From positions 1 through 20,677 of the IMG/VR virus record IMGVR_UViG_3300017706_001348: a stretch of DNA of 20,677 bases; one strand, 5' to 3'. How positions within the stretch are numbered: position 1 is the stretch's first letter; each line of letters starts with the position of its first letter. The notes beneath the pieces are model-generated. The model was not told the origin of the DNA. It searched no databases and was given only the letters and a program-made list of their open reading frames with translations. This DNA is from a virus. Both the position numbers and the translations under genes were made by a program. This document shows, piece after piece, positions 19,575-20,677 of the stretch.

Positions 19575-19603
19575 CAAATATAGAAAATTTATTTTATATA
19601 CAA
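19575..19603 (-). promoter_or_regulatory. Bacteroidota-type promoter for the leader RNA and rightmost small genes
   Basis: On the minus strand TTG (19603-19601), 18 nt, TATATTTG (19582-19575). Flanked by ATCATTG and TTCTATCAAA exactly as at 18784-18812. It lies 20 nt after the metallophosphoesterase stop. Confidence 0.78.
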
Positions 19604-19622
19604 TGATAAAAAAAAGAATTTC

Positions 19623-20677
19623 TTAGAAAAAATGCGTTAGCCTCGCAACTTGGCCTTGATTATAATGGTGTATAAACCCCTCTACTGCTGTTTGTGAAAC
19701 GAAACCTTTTCTGTGATGCCAAGAGTCAGCTGATGATGGGCTTCTAAGGTATTCAACTGTGATGCCTATAAAATCTTTGGCATCACGCCATTTGTATTTT
19801 ACTTTGTGGTGTAAATGATGTAAATACCAATACCGGTGTTTACTTTCCGCCCATTCTTTAGGCTTTTCTTGTGCCATAAGTAGGGGTAAATTATCCATCT
19901 TAGCCCCGTCCCCGTGTTCTAAGCCTATAAGATTATTCCCGTATTGATAATATTTGCGATGTGATACACCAACCTCAACCGAAACATCATTAGTATTTCT
20001 AAACCAAGATTTTAAAGCGTGAGCCAAATGAAACCCACTCATATAATCGTGGTTACTCATAGAATGAACACAATCAACCGGTGCTATCTCTCGTAGCATT
20101 TCAACACATTTAACGTATAATTGTAACGCGATTTCGTAATGTTCCCAAAACTTTCCGTCTGTATCTTGATGTGTTCCTTTTGTGGTTGTGTTATAAACTG
20201 AATCAACGTGTAAAATATCGTTCCCTATACAGAATAAAATTTTTTCAATGTAAAACCCTTTAGATTTAGAAATAATACCTCTAACACCCTCTAAAACTCT
20301 TTCAAACGCTATTTTATTGTTGTAACTATCCCCGGTTTCTTTTTTTTGGGCGTATTTCCCTATGTGTATATCGGCGGGGTTGATAACCAAAAGGTGATTA
20401 CCTTTTTTTCGTTTTATTTTTGGATAGGTTGGTGCGTGTCCGGAAATGAATTTGTTAAGCCTTTTGAATAAATTGGTTTCATCTATTCCTTTGTCTTTTT
20501 TTGTTACAATGGAAAACCTTAATTCGCCATTGAAATTTTGCCAATGCTTAACCGATACAACATCTTTTTTATTTATACCCCTTTCTTTTAGGTGTATATC
20601 TAATGCCGTGTTATCATTTATATTATCAATGGAGTTGGCTCTATGTTCTTTGATTATATCAACCTCGTGAGGTTGTA
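19623..20677 (-). CDS. Calcineurin-like metallophosphoesterase (Mre11/SbcD-like), 5' end outside the window
   Basis: The frame is open from the right edge (first full codon 20675-20673) to the stop at 19623, about 350 residues. The N-terminus lies beyond the window; a TTG at 20390 is not the start. From about residue 100 of the visible part, the five metal-binding blocks of two-metal phosphoesterases occur in order: ADIHIGK (D-x-H), IGNDILHVD (GD-x-x-x variant), SNHDYMSG (GNHD variant), GLEHGD (His) and LHHLHHK (GHxH variant). The N-terminal ~95 residues, including KHWQNFNGELRFSIV, are polar and possibly DNA-binding. Phage members of this family act in DNA processing like the Mre11/SbcD nuclease or as phosphatases. 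The promoter 20 nt downstream starts the next unit. Confidence 0.82.
   Translation of the reverse strand, partial: QPHEVDIIKEHRANSIDNINDNTALDIHLKERGINKKDVVSVKHWQNFNGELRFSIVTKKDKGIDETNLFKRLNKFISGHAPTYPKIKRKKGNHLLVINPADIHIGKYAQKKETGDSYNNKIAFERVLEGVRGIISKSKGFYIEKILFCIGNDILHVDSVYNTTTKGTHQDTDGKFWEHYEIALQLYVKCVEMLREIAPVDCVHSMSNHDYMSGFHLAHALKSWFRNTNDVSVEVGVSHRKYYQYGNNLIGLEHGDGAKMDNLPLLMAQEKPKEWAESKHRYWYLHHLHHKVKYKWRDAKDFIGITVEYLRSPSSADSWHHRKGFVSQTAVEGFIHHYNQGQVARLTHFF

Noticed and set aside
20388-20390. TTG as start of the metallophosphoesterase
   Set aside because: The frame stays open to the window edge with protein-like sequence, and TTG is just before the first metal motif, too late for this fold.
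1-20677. tRNA genes, CRISPR arrays, insertion sequences, attachment sites
   Set aside because: Looked for cloverleaf arms, spaced direct repeats and terminal inverted repeats by eye and found nothing convincing.

Overview
The window reads as part of the genome of a tailed bacteriophage (siphovirus-like, class Caudoviricetes) that probably infects a member of the Bacteroidota, most likely a flavobacterium. The DNA is AT-rich (roughly one-third GC by eye). Every convincing gene lies on the minus strand, so transcription runs from the right end to the left end. Three intergenic sites match the Bacteroidota vegetative promoter (TTG, 18-19 nt, TANNTTTG). Start codons are preceded by A-rich leaders rather than Shine-Dalgarno sequences, which also fits that phylum. 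No integrase, repressor/Cro pair, tRNA, CRISPR or insertion sequence was seen, so lifestyle is undecided.

Right part (about 15.4-20.7 kb), early and replication genes: a metallophosphoesterase cut by the window edge, a promoter followed by a self-terminating leader RNA, about a dozen small unknown proteins in three promoter-led clusters, a conserved NGWTNR-type small protein, an SSB-like protein with an acidic DNLPF tail, a small helix-turn-helix protein and a DnaD/replisome-organiser-like replication initiator. Five of these genes share a leader of the type ACCAAACAAAATG just before the start codon.

Middle part (about 10.6-14.7 kb), one tightly coupled operon with ATGA and TAATG junctions: a probable replication accessory protein, a 58-residue protein, an HNH nuclease, a VRR-NUC nuclease, an ECF-like sigma factor, a Cys-rich zinc-binding protein, and a ParB-like protein, a P-loop kinase and a TET/JBP-like 2-oxoglutarate/Fe(II) dioxygenase. 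The last three look like a DNA base (hyper)modification cassette placed directly upstream of the packaging genes.

Left part (about 0-10.6 kb), packaging and tail genes: terminase small and large subunits, a tail assembly chaperone with a probable -1 programmed frameshift on a T9 run, a tail-completion protein fused to a lectin-like domain, a gp10-like completion protein, a 471-residue tail protein, a 1399-residue tail/receptor-binding protein, an 82-residue protein and the start of the tape measure protein. Portal and capsid genes are not between terminase and tail, so they must lie outside the window.

Two whole-window composition signals stand out. GATC does not occur at all, although about 60 would be expected, and CCGG occurs about 100 times against about 15 expected. 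Together with the modification cassette they suggest an unusual relationship between this phage and restriction/modification. The link between the signals and the cassette is inference.
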